DNA from: Polytrichum commune
Lineage: Eukaryota; Streptophyta; Polytrichopsida; Polytrichales; Polytrichaceae
Assembly (NCBI GenBank): GCA_950295325.1
Contig: OX485809.1
Coordinates: 16,740,001 to 16,804,000, forward strand
Direction of reading: 5' to 3'
DNA length: 64,000 bases
In this document: positions 25,895-37,152 of the stretch, one piece after another
How positions within the stretch are numbered: the stretch's first letter is position 1
Layout: each line of letters starts with the position of its first letter
Notes under the pieces: model-generated
What the model was told of the DNA's origin: nothing
What the model saw: only the letters and a program-made list of their open reading frames with translations
Database searches by the model: none
Position numbers and translations under genes: made by a program

Positions 25895-27834
25895 ACACCA
25901 TTTGTGGTATGCCATGCAATTCTCAAATCCAAGTTTGACCATCAACATTGCTTCACCCATTAGCACGAATGTCAAGATGCATTTGGGATTACATAGAGAA
26001 ATCAACCAACTCGCATATGAAGCAACACCACAATTCACACTAGTGGTAACATCGGCGCCTCTCTCTCTCTCTCTTGAAGCATTAGTTTAATCCTCAATAA
26101 AACACTTAGGATTTTTGTATACATGTGCAGTCAACCACACCAAAGAGAGCACCGATGGATGTGTGACAATATCTTGTGCATAAACATCTCAAAAGGATAG
26201 TAACTTGCTCTACAAGAGGAGGGAGGGAGGGAGGGAGGGAGGGAGGGAGAGAGAGAGAGAGAGTTGTGTTGACGCTTCACCTTGATTACAGTTGCAAGCT
26301 CATATGTGAACCAAAATTGGGTTTACGGAGCTTCACAACATTTAACAAATGGGGGCCTAGTGAAACACCCCCCCCCCCCCCAACGAACTCTACTTTGGGG
26401 GTGGGGGTGAAAGGGCAAGGTATTAGTGCCAAACAAGATGCAAGCTAGGTAGAGGTAGACAATGACACTTGACAATTAGTATGCTCAAGAATACCTTCCT
26501 CTTGCACACTAATATGTAAACACATAACATTTTCTATTAGTAAGTTCATTAATCTCTTCCCCTTGCATACTTAAATGCAAAACTATCATCTTAAGTATCC
26601 CAATGTGCTACGGTAAATGTGATAATATATTTTCACTTGAAAAAATTACTTATGTTAACAAATAGTATAGTATTGACAATTAGTGAACTGACACTTTGAG
26701 ACCTCTAGGCATCTAGTTTAGGCCCTTCGTAAATAATGTATGTGACATTAAATACCATAAACAATGTAGTTCTTGAGGAGGTTGTGAACGGTGAACAACA
26801 ATAGTGATGCGTTCATCTTCCCCAAAACTTTGGTGCGCTTCCAAGTGGAGATTGGAAAAGGGAAGATTGCATCACACTCCATGTTGCATTATTGGAATTG
26901 TAGTTCCTCACCCCTAGTTCTCTTCCACTATAAGGGGTTTGAAATTTGTGAACAATAATTGAATACATATTGCTACAGTTGATTACAAAATGATCTATTA
27001 GTAAGGAACTGCAATTTATGTAGTGTTGGGATCACAAAACCCACACATGAAACTGATCGCGTTGGAGTTGTGAGTGGGCAATGTTCAACCTTAATGTTTG
27101 AGTACTTTCGCATGGATTTCATTTCTCAACACTTACCATGGGGGGTGCAATAAAAATTTGTCCCTGCAGGTTGATTGTTGATGCATAATCTAGGGACTTA
27201 GCATGTTTGACACCATCTTCATTTACTTTTAATCCCATAAGCCATTTGACCCTCGTGGATTTTAAAATCATTTCCATTTCATTTCATATTAGATAAATTT
27301 GAGAGACTAATTCACGGGTTTTTTTAAGATGTCGATTCAAACTAATGGTACCAGGACTCTACATAAGAATACTTTGGATGCGAGTCATCTTGACTTGTTG
27401 GACCCGTGCATATGAGTTAACACCCTGGGTCATCTTGCATCTTCCACTCAACATGTTGCCATTGATGACCGATCGTTTTGGAACTTTAAAACGGCGATTG
27501 CGTCAACACCCACCCTCAATGCTTCAAAGCTCTTAAATGTGTAATAGATAACCGCAAATTCAGTCCAAACCCTAGTGTTTCCAAACTTCTAATCAGTTAC
27601 ATGTGTGATCTTTCCAGTTTTTCTTTAATGATTAGAGGTATATTCTACAGATTCCTCTACAAGGATCGGTTATTTTCCTCAAGCTTTGAACTTCAACCAT
27701 TTATTTCTCAAACTCAATCGCTCTATCTGTAACTAGCATTCGGTTCTCCCCGTTCATTGCTCTGCATTGCATGTATCGGCATTTTCAAAAAATGATTGTC
27801 AAAACTTATCTAGTCATACATTGGTTTATGCCTT
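25895..27834. other. Intergenic with microsatellites, no gene seen
   Basis: The stretch contains (GGGA)7 at 26221-26249, running into (GA)n to 26264, a C14 run at 26368-26381, and a short CT run near 26060. No open frame shows family motifs. Confidence 0.6.
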
Positions 27835-28895
27835 GATCACACCGAATTCTCCGTCCGGTTCCAACTGTGAAATTGTTGGGGATTATGTTGAGAAAATAAA
27901 TGTTGGCCCACCACTTTTCACACTATTGTAGCCAGAGATGCCGACAAATGGTGTTTGAAGTGGCCAGTGTGATCAATCCCTCATGTCCCATTCACACGAA
28001 ACTCTCCGTCCAGTTCCAACTATGAGATTGTTGGAGATTGTGTTGAGAACTAGATGTTGGCCCAACGCTTTTCACAATATTACAGCCGGAGATGCCGACG
28101 GATGGTGTTTGAATTGGTTGGTGTGATCAATCCCTCATGTCCCATTTACACCAAACTCTCCGTCCAGTTCCAACTATGAAATTGTTGGAGATTGTGTTGA
28201 GAACTAGATGTTGGCCCAACACTTTTCACACTATTACAGCCGGAGTTGCCGACAAATGGTGTTTGAAGTGGCCAGTGTGATCAATCCCTCATGTCCCATT
28301 CACACGAAACTCTCCGTCCAGTTCCAACTATGAGATTGTTGGAGATTGTGTTGAGAACTAGATGTTGGCCCAACGCTTTTCACACTATTACAGCCAGAGA
28401 TGCCGACAGATGGTGTCTGAATTGGTTGGTGTGATCAATCCTTCATGCCACGTTCACATGAAACTCTCCATCCGGTTCCAACCATGAAATACTTAAAGAT
28501 TATGTTGAGAAGCAAATGTTGGCCCACCACTTTTCACATTATTACAGTCAGAGATGTTGACGGATGGTGTCTGAATTGGTTAGTGTGACCAGCCTTCATG
28601 CCCCGTTCACACCAAACTTTCCATCCGGTTCCAACCATGAAATAGTTGGAGACCGCGTTGAGAAACAAATGTTGGCCCACCACTTTTCACATTATTACAG
28701 GCGGAGATGCTGACATATGGTGTCTGAATTGGTTGGTGTGACCAGCCCTTCGTGCCCTGCTCACATCAAACTTTCCATCCGGTTCCAATTGTGAAATAGT
28801 TGGAGATTAAGTTGAGAAACAAACGTTAGCCCACCACTTTTGACACTATTACAGCCGGAGATGTCGACGGGTGGTGCCGGAAGTGGCCGCCTTGT
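27835..28895. repeat. Satellite-like block, seven ~154-bp units
   Basis: CCRTCCRGTTCCAAC recurs at 27851, 28006, 28160, 28314, 28468, 28621 and 28775, so the period is 153-155. Each unit also has ATGTTGGCCCA, CTTTTCACA, GGAGATGCCGAC and GGTGTGATCAATCC. Units 1 and 3 share one variant (AAATGGTGTTTGAAGTGGCC) and units 2 and 4 another (GGTGT..GAATTGGTTGG), showing that a 308-bp dimer was duplicated. Units 5-7 are more diverged. The period is not a multiple of three, so the block is not coding. Confidence 0.92.
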
Positions 28896-29380
28896 AGTCA
28901 ACCAACCGGAGCAGCTTGGGACCTTGTTCCATCTGCTGTGGATAGCCACCCCCAACTGCGGGGGTGCCCCAAACCGGCCGGGCTGGCTAGGGGGCAGCTG
29001 GACCCCAATGTGACTAGGGTATCAGTTTGTTGCAATGTTGTTGATGACGGTACCCCTACAAAAATTAGCAAAATCCTAATCTCGTTTTCAAAGACAACCC
29101 TCGAGGGATTAGGTAGTTCTTTTGCATATAAACAAGCACAAAAGAAATCTCAATTGGTAAGATCAGGTGAGTGGGAAGGCCCCGAGCTGCACAAAAGATG
29201 TAGGAACTGTTAAGCTGGAATCTAGATAGAAAACATTATTTTTGTTATGAACATCACATTTTCGATGACAAATTCTCATACTTGTCTTCTCTTGGCCATC
29301 ATTCCAGGATCCAACGTCTCTTATAAGTACATTATCTATTGTTTCTATATTGACAATACAAAAGGAGTTGGCACTCAGTG
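28896..29380. other. Short GC-rich stretch then AT-rich spacer, no gene seen
   Basis: 28930-29040 is GC-rich (GGGGGTGCCCC, GGCCGGGCTGGC) directly after the satellite. The remainder returns to the local AT-rich composition. I recognise nothing coding. Confidence 0.5.
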
Positions 29381-29863
29381 GAGTTATCCGTAAAGTAAGC
29401 TGGTGTTTTGACAGATTTTGAGTGCACTATTCACACGAACCCATGGAAACGCAAAGTAAGGCTCTTGAATTCCGGGGCATAATACACAAGGCTAGGGTTT
29501 AGGGTCAGAGTTGGTTTGCTTGTTTTTGGATGAGAGAATCCGCCTATTCGTGGTTGAGGCCGTCATGCGTGCTTGCTGATTTTGGGCGTGCTTCACTACT
29601 TACTTAGTCTTGTCTGCACCCCTAACAGAATTAGCGAAACAGGGCGACAGAATTAGCACCCTCTGACAAAGCGACACTAAATTCCCGGGGCGCGCTCGCA
29701 ACACAGGAGCAATTTTTTTTTTCACCATTTTCCGGTCCCTCAAAAGATTTGTGCCTGTGTTTTTTTATAGCTACAGACACCTGCTCCACTTTTAGGGCCT
29801 GTCACACAATTTTCTCAAATCCAGGCCCAAAACCCTCTCTTCAGCTCACTTTACGGATAACTC
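29381..29863. mobile_element. TIR element, GAGTTATCCGTAAAGT ends, ~483 bp
   Basis: The left end GAGTTATCCGTAAAGTAAGC and the inverted right end GAGTTATCCGTAAAGTGAGC differ at one base over 20 bp. The interior is GC-richer (CCCGGGGCGCGCTCGC near 29683) and has no long open frame. The target duplication is not clear, so the superfamily is not assigned. Confidence 0.7.
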
Positions 29864-31493
29864 TAGTATATAGAGTTTTTCAAAAACGTCAATGGGCACC
29901 AAAACAACACTCATGCCAATTGGTACATACTTTAAAGTGCACAAATAATCTTCAAGAGAGAGTTGTCATAAAACCATTTGAGAACTTTGAGTGGGGGTGA
30001 TTGCGATTGTGTAGACTAAATCAATGTGGTTGGAATTTTGGTGTAAGGCCATAATAGTGTTAACTTTAAGGTGCATTCTTACAAGCAAATTCTCATGTGC
30101 CAACCAAGTCAATGATGTCACCAAATGACCCCAAATTATTTATCAAAAAAATTAAAAAATAAACATCCGCGCTACACATGGAACTGTGCAAAAATATATA
30201 TATATATTAATAAAAAAATGAGAATCAGTAGCTACCACAGTTGTAGGTTGCAGTTGAAGTTTGAAGGGGATTTCACCACCTCGCCAATTTTGAAACATAA
30301 GTAGACTTTGGTTTGAGCGGGAGAGTTTAATTTCTAGACACATGTTGGTGTGGGGCCCAAAATTGTTGTATTTTCTCAGGGGGCGGACTCTTCATTGGAA
30401 ACCTCAAGTGGTGTTTGTGGGTGAATATGGAATGAAACCCCTTTTATACAAGCAAATTATACAGAAATACAAAATGTATACGAGTGAACAATGAGCCCCA
30501 AAACGGACTCATGTATTTATATTGATCTTTTTTAATTGATGTGATAAATCCATTCACTACATATATAATATATAAATCATGAAATTAATAGGCTTTAATT
30601 ACATATGCAATCTACTTCCACTTTCCGATGAGAAAGTCATGGAACAATTCTTCATCCATAAGAAGTAATTCATAAAACTTTGACCCTAAAACACATGTTA
30701 TTTTGTTATCAAGTAATTTGCATGAAACCAACACATCTCACGTCAATTTTGACTCTAAACCTCAAGGTCCCCTTTGGTACATCTACCTTTACTTCAAATT
30801 CCTCATAGCCTTTTTCAATGTACACACTAGAGAAAAGAAAAACCTCTCCCGCATGTATACTATGTGTGCTCATGCCTCAAATACTACCCCTTTCTACACT
30901 CACATTAGTTTGGACGTGGTATGAAGAGTCCACCCCCAGCTTGTATTTTACACACTTGTTTGCACAATGGGATCTAATCTCGTTACTCATACCCTACAAT
31001 TTTTATAGTTATGAGAGTCATTTCGACTTCTTAAATTTTTATATACATATCTCAAATATCATAAAATTCACTCATGTAACATTAAAAAATGGATAAACGC
31101 GATGACGACCACAATCCATTGTAAGTATTGTGGGGGCCATTTAGGGATTGCACATAGACTTCAAATGGTGGCAACATTGGAATCAACTTTCTTCGTATAC
31201 TTGGACTTAGAATCAATTTCAATCCAATCAATCTAAAATCTACATTCCATTACTCTAAGGCCTCCTTGAGTTCTCTTCTCAACTCAGAGAACCCTCGTCC
31301 ATAGGTTGGCGTTGGTTTAATGTTGAACATAAAAGAACTTGACCACCATAAGCCACCAAAAACAACATGAAAACAAGAGCAGTGTCAACAAATGCACAAT
31401 CACATGTACAGTATTCTCCCGCTAAATACACATTTTGAATTGGAGTTGTTGGTGCGTACTTTACTCATATCACCTTTTAGACCCTCTGATTCA
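29864..31493. other. Intergenic, no gene seen
   Basis: AT-rich sequence with short AT repeats (30195-30210 and 30560-30575). No recognisable coding region. Confidence 0.55.
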
Positions 31494-31772
31494 ATGTACC
31501 GCAATGGAAAACGGACGATACCAGAGGCAACCCACTTGACCGACGCCCAACGATGTGACATCACTGCAAAGTTGAGCAAGCTGAACACGCCGAGCAAGCG
31601 GGTGTTGGGGCGGGAGTATGAAGTTGGTGAAGGCGTCACCCGGAAAATCTGGGACAATCGGGAGAGCATACTGCAACAAATGGCGCTGATGTCTAATGAT
31701 ACCAAAATCCCTAAACGGAAGTTGGACAAATGTATGATGAACTGCAACGATCGTTTGAGATGTTTCAACTAA
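31494..31772 (+). pseudogene. Helix-turn-helix protein fragment, probably transposase-derived
   Basis: An ATG at 31494 opens about 92 codons with much higher GC than the surroundings. Visible pieces are LTDAQRCDITAKLSKL, then SKRVLGREYEVGEGVTRKIW, then DNRESILQQM. This pattern (helix, turn, REYxVxxxxxRKIWxNRE) resembles the DNA-binding N terminus of pogo/Tc5-like or related transposases. After PKRKLDK the frame closes quickly. The next frame from about 31733 reads YDELQRSFEMFQLNVNKLAL, an amphipathic helix, so a small frameshift is likely. No catalytic domain follows. It could instead be one exon of a host gene; I do not recognise the exact family. Confidence 0.45.
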
Positions 31773-32193
31773 ATGTTAACAAATTGGCATTGAATGTCAA
31801 GTGTAAAAAAGCATGCAATTCACAGCAAATGACTCCACATGACATGTTCAAACAATCAAATATGAACCTTGATTTTTGTTCAATTTTTTTTTACACTTAA
31901 CCAGGATGCGTACTTGAACGGGGGATTACTATATTTTGATGTGTTGCCAACCTAGGCTGTGGTGCTTGCATACTCCGCCCCTTGGCCTATTCATGAAACC
32001 GCGCTACTAGTTGATCTGGTGGTTGTTGTGGAATGCATGATACGTGATAGTATTCATTCACCTTATCCCTACCATATTCAATATAGCATGTCTTATTGTC
32101 TTAAGGGCTTGTATTTAACCTAAGGCATGCCCCAAGAAACATTTTAGAAATAATTTTTGTTTAGAATATTACACTTCTTTACTAAGAGATTAA

Positions 32194-33009
32194 GGGTTGG
32201 TTCATATGGGGTCTCAAGTCCCAAGTCCCACTTATGTTAGCAAGTCCCAACATGGAGGCAGAGTCCCAACTTGTGAGCCTCAAGTTACCACTAAAATATG
32301 GTCAATTATTAGTAAAGTTAGTTCTTGATTAATTTATGTAAAATATATATGCGGGACTTGGGTTCTGAGTTGGGTCTAGCTTTTTGCTCCACCCAACTCA
32401 CAACATGAGTCCCCAAGGTGGCAACTAATGCAAAACAATTTGTTTCAAATTATCCATCCATATTGTTCTTGTACATTCATACCAAAGAGCAATTTTACAA
32501 AACTTAGAATGCAGTGACGTAGTGACGTAGTACACATTGAGACCGTCCATAATACGTAATTTTTTGGGATTTGAACATGTCTATGTATGATAACACATGA
32601 ATAAATGAAAATGATGTGGACTTTCTCTTGGACATGCGGGCTCATCCATAATTTGGTCTCCATTATATTTAATTATAATTTATATAATCTACAAAAATTT
32701 GAAGATAATATAGAGTATTTTGGCTTGTAAGCCCTAACCCTAACTCTCTTCCCAATTTCTCTCGGTGGCTTCTCTCCCGCTTCTATTATGAACTTTTTGA
32801 ATCCATATAATTTGAAACATAATCTAGATTTCATGTACGATTGTGTGTACATAATCTATACCTTTGTGAAAAAAATTGGACGAGCCCCTTGTAATTGTTT
32901 GTTTGAGTTGCCACCATGGGCACAAGTCCAAGCCTCACATCCAACAAGATGTTGCCATGTAGGCATCCATGTCATAGTTGGGACTTGGGAACCCATGTGA
33001 CATGTCCCC
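32194..33009. mobile_element. Harbinger/Tourist-like non-autonomous element, 816 bp
   Basis: TAA lies on both sides (32191-32193 and 33010-33012). The left end carries CATATGGGGTCTCAAGTCCC; the inverted right end is GGGGACATGTCACATGGG, followed by TTCCCAAGTCCCAACT. The 3-bp TAA/TTA target and the GGG start fit PIF/Harbinger-type elements. No transposase is inside. Confidence 0.7.
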
Positions 33010-33461
33010 TAATCTAGATTAATTAAATAAAACCATACACTTCTTTTTTTTAACATACTGAAACTCGGCAATTGAGGCTCCAACATAACTTTATTCAAAC
33101 CCATAACAATGGTTGTGTGGGACTGACATATTCCACAAAATATTCATGGATATTCTTCACATTCAGTTATGAAGTGGACCACCAAAGAACTACAATTCTC
33201 TCTCTCACACACACATACCACCTGTATATATTGCAACATGAACAAACTGATCATTCTTATTCAACAATCATCAACAACAATCCTCATCCTTCAAGTCTTC
33301 GAATAATAGTATGCAAGTCACACACACAAACCCACTACAATTGCTTGTTTTCCACGATCGATCGAACAACAATCAACAATCTCCGTAAACGGCACATAGT
33401 AGGACACTTGCAAGCCTCATCACACACACGAAATCAACCCAAAACTAGAAAACGAGCAACA

Positions 33462-33886
33462 GCAGAAGAAGAAGAAGAAGAAGAAGAACTCCGGTCTCCA
33501 GAGAGGCCGGAGTGAATAGAGTGTTTGTTCGTAAAACATCCTTGGCCATGGCGTTAGATGTAAAACTACTTCACCCTTTGCAGGGAGTAGACACTATATT
33601 AGTAACTAATAGCCGCTTAGCCGGTAACCGGTAGCATATGACCGTTGTAAGTGGGGTTTATCCAACATAGTGGCATTGTTTTACACGGTAAAGTATACCG
33701 GGTTATAAGTTTGTTTATTTAGTTATGCCAGGTCTTGAAAGTTTGTGACAAATTGTTGGTTCTCTAGTCTTCATTTATGAACTAGTATCGAGTGTGCATA
33801 TTGTGTGACGATTATGTTAATTTGTTGGAATGTATTTTTTATTTTTATGAGAGGAAGTTTGAGTGTTGTTTCTAGGTTTTTCATTG
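33462..33886 (-). mobile_element. Retroposed insertion sharing only the SINE tail, 425 bp
   Basis: A perfect 14-bp direct repeat GAAAACGAGCAACA flanks it (33448-33461 and 33887-33900). On the minus strand its 3' end reads TTACGAACAAACACTCTATT, CACTCCGGCC, a short loop, GACCGGAGTTC and (TTC)n. This matches the last ~65 bp of the SINE copies, but the rest of the body shows no tRNA-like A or B box. It may be a second SINE type or a 5'-truncated LINE using the same tail. Confidence 0.8.
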
Positions 33887-34058
33887 GAAAACGAGCAACA
33901 CCACACACCGCAGCAATAGAGCACATACGACGCCAAAATCACAAGCCAAGGAAACAAATGCCAAGCATACAGATGGACGCGGTGGAGACATATCTCGTTC
34001 TCAGAGACAATTTCAACTAGCAAAGCCACCCTTCAGGAGAAAATCTCACTCCTTATTG

Positions 34059-34498
34059 TCACATTCCCTCCCATAGATCATATGTTTGGAGATCAATATA
34101 AACCATCAAAGAATTCAAACCACACACTCGCACACATCACATTGTCATCATCGTTCTTATTGTCATTATTGTTATGTTAACTTTGTGTTATTCCATAATG
34201 TCACATGATACACTAATCCTTTATTATCACGCACTCATGTTAACACTACATACCTCTTGAATATCACATGCATTTTGGTCACATTCCCTCCCATACATCA
34301 TATGTTTCGAGATCAATATAAACCATCAAAGGATTCAAACCACACACTCACACACATCACATTGTCGTCATTGGTATCATCCTCATTATTGTTATGTTAA
34401 CTTTGTGTTATTCCATAATGTCACATGGTACACTAATCCTCTATTATCACGCACTCATGTTAACACTACATACCTCCTAAATATCACATGCATTTTGG
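34059..34498. repeat. Two direct ~220-bp repeats
   Basis: TCACATTCCCTCCCATA and the following 200 bases occur twice with a 220-bp offset (ACATTCCCTC at 34061 and 34281). They include ATCAATATAAACCATCAAAG and GTTATGTTAACTTTGTG. The copies are very similar, so the duplication is fairly recent. Non-coding. Confidence 0.88.
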
Positions 34499-34564
34499 TT
34501 CCCACAGGCGTGAAGTTAGGAATTTTTTAAGACAGTTTGAGTTATATATAATGTCTTGGGATCG

Positions 34565-34674
34565 ATCCCCTTGTCTGGCGGGCATCGGGTCATTTGACAA
34601 TACAAACGGACATTTCATTCATGCTGGCCCCTTAAATTGGGACCGGAGTTTCTATCTATATATCTATCTATCTA
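34565..34674 (+). mobile_element. 5'-truncated SINE copy, 110 bp
   Basis: The 11-bp direct repeat TCTTGGGATCG flanks it (34554-34564 and 34675-34685). The insert holds the SINE end: CATTTCATTCATGCTGGCCC, then a short hairpin, GGACCGGAGTTTC and a (TATC)n tail. The tRNA-like head is missing. Confidence 0.85.
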
Positions 34675-34974
34675 TCTTGGGATCGGACTCGAGTGGGCCA
34701 TTGAGTTGGCTAAAAATGCAATTCGAGAGGCCTAATCGTAGAGTCCTTCAAGTTTTCTTTAGGCGTAAATTAACATGTTCAATGAGTGGTAGTGTCACGC
34801 GATTAAAAACTGGATGTCTAGCTAGTTATACTGGGATGGATGGGCCAAGCTAATTTTGCATAGGTTGATCTGGGATTAAGGGCGATGAGCTTCATGTGCA
34901 CATCTTATTTTCAATCTCAAAGTTTCCAAGATGGCAACATGAGGTCCAAGGAGTTTCACTTACCTTTGAAATAT

Positions 34975-35240
34975 AGTCATGGATGATGGATGAGTTCGTC
35001 CATTGGCCAAAACCCTACCTTCTCTTGTCAGCAACTTGTGATGAAATGTTGTCATGGATGACTGGAATTTGGATGAAAAATCACCTGGTAAGTGAGAGTA
35101 ATTGCAACTCTGTAAATCTCTAGTTACCCAAAAAAAATCTACAAGGAATGACAAATAATGTCAGGTTAATATTTAGTGTTGGCGACACTACACCACGGTT
35201 TACAATTAGTATTAAGCAAGACAAATAGAATTGATATTTG
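34975..35240 (+). repeat. Dispersed repeat pair with 43336-43595
   Basis: GATGGATGAGTTCGTCCATT, CTTCTCTTGTCAGCAACTTG and TTTACAATTAGTATT...GCAAGACAA occur in the same order at 43336-43595. The copies are clearly diverged. No ends or target duplications could be defined. Confidence 0.7.
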
Positions 35241-36837
35241 ATGTAGCTCCCCAATCCACGACAAGCTAGACATCCAATTTTTAAGAGCCCAATACTACTC
35301 TTTAAAAAAATAAATTAGGCTTTACAAAACTTGGGTGACTTCATGGCTACCCTCTCAAACTCACGTTTCGGCCAACTCAAAGGGAGTTCAATCCCAAGAC
35401 TTAATGCATAATTGCAATCCCAACACCCAAAATATTGCACCTCGACAATCTATTGTTCTACGAGATGTCGGTGTACATAGCAAACCTTCATCAAAATCAA
35501 CTCCAAGTGACCGAAGGAACGTCGGTAGTTGATGAATAGCCTCAACCTACCACAATGAACAAGTAACAATTTAAGCCAACTTGGTCATTGTCCTTACTTC
35601 CTTATTATCAACCAATTATTCATTGAAATGCTCTAGTTGTTCCTTGTATTTTTAACTCCGCTTGGTGGATTTTCCAAAAGATGGTTCGACTCATTATCTA
35701 GAGTTATGATTACGAATTGGTAACATGGGAAAATGAACCCATTAATTTGTAACTACACTAAATAATCCTAATATTGTGGGCCGCAGTAATTGCTTTTGTA
35801 GAAAATTAATGTGATTGATTACTTTATTTTGTGCTACATTTGTCTTTCGACTGATATTCAATGCCATGGTCAACTATTATACAGTCGATCGTGAACACAA
35901 TTGGGAAAACGTATATATGTATCCGATTACAAAACCAACAAACACGCACTTCCAACAACCATAAATAATTCATTGGAAGGTTGATTTCTAATCAGACTTT
36001 TGACAATGATTTGATTGGTCGAAGTTGGAGAACATGAAAAATTGCACCAAATATCACCACGTACCCTTACTTACAAAACTTCCACTTGACTCCGATGATG
36101 GATCGGTAAGTTGGACCACCATTTGATGATACACATACTAATGTGCATGATGAGCGTGATCTACAAGTCCATTATGAGGCTTTCCACATGCATGCGGCCC
36201 ATAATGGCCATCATGGATTAGAATGATCTCCGGCATGCATCCACATTCTCATGAAGTCGGACACCGACACAACTTTGCTTACCTACACCACATTCATGAC
36301 ACAAGACCCACCTAAACTTCAACTAGATGTTTTGTTAGTTACGACCGTGGTTTTCTTTTTCTTGGGGGGGGGGTGTGGTTAAACAAGGATTTGCATGTTG
36401 GTTGTCTAATGCACATCGAAGATTGTTAAATATTGGAGTTAGGTCACAAGGGAGGAGCTATTATGGATGACTGGCAACAACAGAGGTTGTTAATGTGACA
36501 TTTGATGTAAAGTTGGCATTGACATGCCAAATCATCGTGTATTGTTGGTTTTTTTACTTCTCTTTTCAAGGTGTTGTTCTAAAGAGAGAGAAAAAAAAGT
36601 CATCTTATTGTTTTTGGTGAAATTTGGCCTTATAAAGCCAAAAACATTTATTGATTATGATTCATGAGTGTCAGTTTGACCTCCTTTTAGTTGTCCTGCT
36701 TCTTTTTTCTTTACATTAAATACTACGGAGGCTACAACTTACACATTTAATGCACTAAAGATTGCAATGAGAATGCATTGAAATTTATGGGTTTTCTAGG
36801 ATGCACAATTTTCAAAAGTTGTGGGTAGCCATTTAGG
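35241..36837. other. Intergenic, no gene seen
   Basis: AT-rich sequence with a G-run near 36366. It includes GCTAGACATCCAATTTTTAA (near 35266), which is the inverse of AAAAACTGGATGTCTAGC at about 34785, possibly the ends of an unrecognised element. Confidence 0.5.
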
Positions 36838-37152
36838 GTGGGTTTACACTAAGGCCAAACACCAAAGAAACTCCAAAATCAAGTGATCATATTGGCTGAG
36901 AACATAAGTTGAGACCTAAAGAGTTCACACTAGGTTCAAGGCATGCAAGAACAAAGTAAGGCTAATGTGGCATCATTTCATGTCAAACTTTGGAGGACTC
37001 CACTAAAGAAAATATTTTCTCCAATTTTAGAAATCAAAGTTTTAAGCTTGGGTCCAATCTTGAGTCCAAAAATAAGGTCCATTCGAAGGGTTTTTGAGAT
37101 CATGATGTACTACATCTTGGTGACTTGGACCTAAACCCTAATGTAAACCCAC
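36838..37152. mobile_element. MITE, 315 bp, GTGGGTTTACA ends
   Basis: The left end GTGGGTTTACACTAAGGCC and the inverted right end GTGGGTTTACATTAGGGTTT match for most of 20 bp. The interior is non-coding. Only a weak ATTT flank is visible on both sides. Confidence 0.7.
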
